From: Bacillota bacterium
GTDB lineage: Bacteria > Bacillota > Clostridia > Peptostreptococcales > Anaerovoracaceae
Length of the DNA: 7,715 nt
NCBI GenBank assembly: GCA_017386805.1
Contig: JAFOGM010000092.1
Location: 1 to 7,715, forward strand
Direction of reading: 5' to 3'
In this document: one piece after another, positions 6,650 to 7,715 of the stretch
Position numbering within the stretch: position 1 is the stretch's first letter
Layout of the letters: every line of letters begins with the position of its first letter
Position numbers and translations under genes: made by a program
The notes under the pieces: generated by a model
Seen by the model: only the letters and a program-made list of their open reading frames with translations
Told to the model about the DNA's origin: nothing
The model's database searches: none

Positions 6650-6658
6650 ATTATACCA
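6650..6658 (-). promoter_or_regulatory. Extended -10 promoter for the RocB-like gene, overlapping the previous stop codon
   Basis: TGGTATAAT on the minus strand is a perfect TATAAT (6655-6650) with the TG of an extended -10 element. No good -35 box is seen 16-18 bp upstream. The -10 box contains the TAA stop (6653-6651) of the preceding M20 gene. A start near 6643 would give a leader of about 124 nt before ATG 6519. No T-box or recognised riboswitch sequence was seen in that leader. Confidence 0.5.
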
Positions 6659-7715
6659 GAACGTCCTCGAAGAACTGATATAAGGATTCTGCCGTCTCTG
6701 TTGCGGAGTTCAGGCAGACATATTCATCACAGCTGTGGAAATGATCACCCGCTGAGCCAAACATCACAGTGGGAATCCCCAGCGTTCCGCCAATATAATT
6801 AAAGTCGCCGATGGCTTCAAAATAGGAGATCTGCGGTTCTTTTCCACAAACCTTCGTCACCGACTGGGTAAATTTCTTCGCTAACTCATTGTCCATATCC
6901 GTACAGTAGGGCGGGAACCCTCCATCAAACCGATCTGCCGGTGTATCCCGGAAGACGATTTCACACTGGCTTCTAACACCAGCTCTGCGGATCGCTTCTT
7001 CCGCTTCTTCCCTTAAGGTCTGTTGGTTTTCACCGCGAACCACATGAGAGAAGATCTCGATTTCCGCATAGTCCGGTACGGAGCAGGCAGCTCCTCCGCT
7101 GGAAAGACGGATCACACAATTAGCACCCTTTCCCAACTGCGGATCTTCCCGCTTTTCCATGGCTTCCAGTTCCACCACGATCTTCGATGCGTCAACCGCT
7201 GCGCTGATCCCCAGATGAGGTGTAGCCGCATGAGACGACTTTCCTCGGACAATGATTTTATAATTGTAACCACCTTTCGCTCCCACACCGAAACAGGGAT
7301 GAGGCATACCGGAAAAACCGGCGGTGGGTTCTGTACTGATGGCGATATCCGCGATTTCCTCCACGTTATGGATCTTGTCCTCGATCAGGAACATGGTTCC
7401 AAGACCGAAGGGTCCTTCCTCGTCGGATACCAGATGATAGATGATCTTTCCGTTGAATTCCGGATGTTCCTTGGCAAAGGCCTCCACAGCTAACAGGATC
7501 GCCGCGCAGCCGGACTTCATATCCAGCGCTCCAGTTCCGTACATCTTACCGTCGACAACTTCACCAGCCAGAGGATCCTTTGTCCATCCATCACAGATGT
7601 TTACAGTATCCAGATGTCCGTTCAGATAGATCACAGGACCAGGCTTTCCGCCGTCCAGCATCCCGGTAATGTTCTTTCCCTTGAACCCCGTCACACGGGT
7701 ATCCGCATAGGTATG
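6651..7715 (-). CDS. M20 metallohydrolase, DapE/ArgE type (N-terminus outside window)
   Basis: 354 codons are visible and the frame stays open to the window edge, so the gene begins to the right of 7715; by family length roughly 50-70 residues are missing. Members are dinuclear zinc hydrolases that cleave N-acyl groups or small peptides, such as acetylornithine or succinyl-diaminopimelate deacylases and YgeY-like enzymes. In visible numbering: NGHLDTV (32-38, H34 and D36), GTGALDMKSG (60-69, D65), SDEEGPFG (97-104, E99 and E100), STEPT (127-131, E129), SSHAATP (160-166) in the lid domain and FHSCDEYV (326-333, H327). All catalytic positions are present and the C-terminus is complete. A GTG at 7694 is not a credible start because conserved-looking sequence continues upstream. 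Arginine codons are mixed (CGA, CGC, CGG, AGG, CGT, AGA). The RocB-like gene follows after 131 bp. The substrate is undetermined. Confidence 0.92.
   Translation of the reverse strand, partial: HTYADTRVTGFKGKNITGMLDGGKPGPVIYLNGHLDTVNICDGWTKDPLAGEVVDGKMYGTGALDMKSGCAAILLAVEAFAKEHPEFNGKIIYHLVSDEEGPFGLGTMFLIEDKIHNVEEIADIAISTEPTAGFSGMPHPCFGVGAKGGYNYKIIVRGKSSHAATPHLGISAAVDASKIVVELEAMEKREDPQLGKGANCVIRLSSGGAACSVPDYAEIEIFSHVVRGENQQTLREEAEEAIRRAGVRSQCEIVFRDTPADRFDGGFPPYCTDMDNELAKKFTQSVTKVCGKEPQISYFEAIGDFNYIGGTLGIPTVMFGSAGDHFHSCDEYVCLNSATETAESLYQFFEDVLV

Noticed and set aside
7692..7694. GTG as the start of the rightmost M20 gene
   Set aside because: The frame continues to the window edge with plausible M20 sequence (HTYADTR), and M20 enzymes have roughly 50 or more residues before this point.

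Overview
The window looks like an ordinary piece of a low-to-mid GC Firmicutes chromosome, probably an amino-acid-fermenting member of the Clostridia. The grounds are GGAGG-type ribosome sites, consensus sigma-A promoter elements, a CCA-encoding tRNA gene, short hairpin-plus-U terminators and the gene families present. No species can be named from the sequence. Every supported gene lies on the minus strand, so transcription runs from the right edge toward position 1.

In transcription order: (1) 7715-6651, a DapE/ArgE-type M20 metallohydrolase whose N-terminus lies outside the window; (2) 6650-6520, a 131-bp leader holding an extended -10 promoter, two small stem-loops and a possible six-codon upstream ORF; (3) 6519-4873, a RocB-family M20 hydrolase; (4) 4872-4787, a gap with a short terminator-like hairpin; (5) 4786-3137, a YtcJ-type amidohydrolase; (6) 3136-3043, a gap with a stem-loop that lacks a U-run; (7) 3042-1873, a second type of M20 amidohydrolase (M20D, AbgB/PM20D2-like), closed by a good terminator at 1822-1848; (8) 1678-272, a sodium-dependent NSS-family transporter with its own promoter and terminator; (9) 99-23, tRNA-Arg(ACG) behind a near-perfect promoter.

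The likely theme is uptake and hydrolysis of small amino-acid derivatives. Four metal-dependent C-N hydrolases of two superfamilies sit in a row, and a Na+-coupled amino-acid-type symporter follows. All the catalytic motifs look intact. The hydrolases may form a leaky multi-gene unit; the transporter and the tRNA are separate units. The genes for the RocB-like protein, the YtcJ-like protein and the transporter have strong ribosome sites and use almost only AGA and CGT for arginine, as in highly expressed genes. The two flanking M20 genes use a mixed arginine codon set.

I see no mobile element, CRISPR array, phage gene or clearly new system. The points most worth a second look are the repeated motif in the transporter promoter, the leader of the RocB-like gene, and the hydrolase cluster as a possible pathway. 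There is no gene-free stretch longer than 300 bases.
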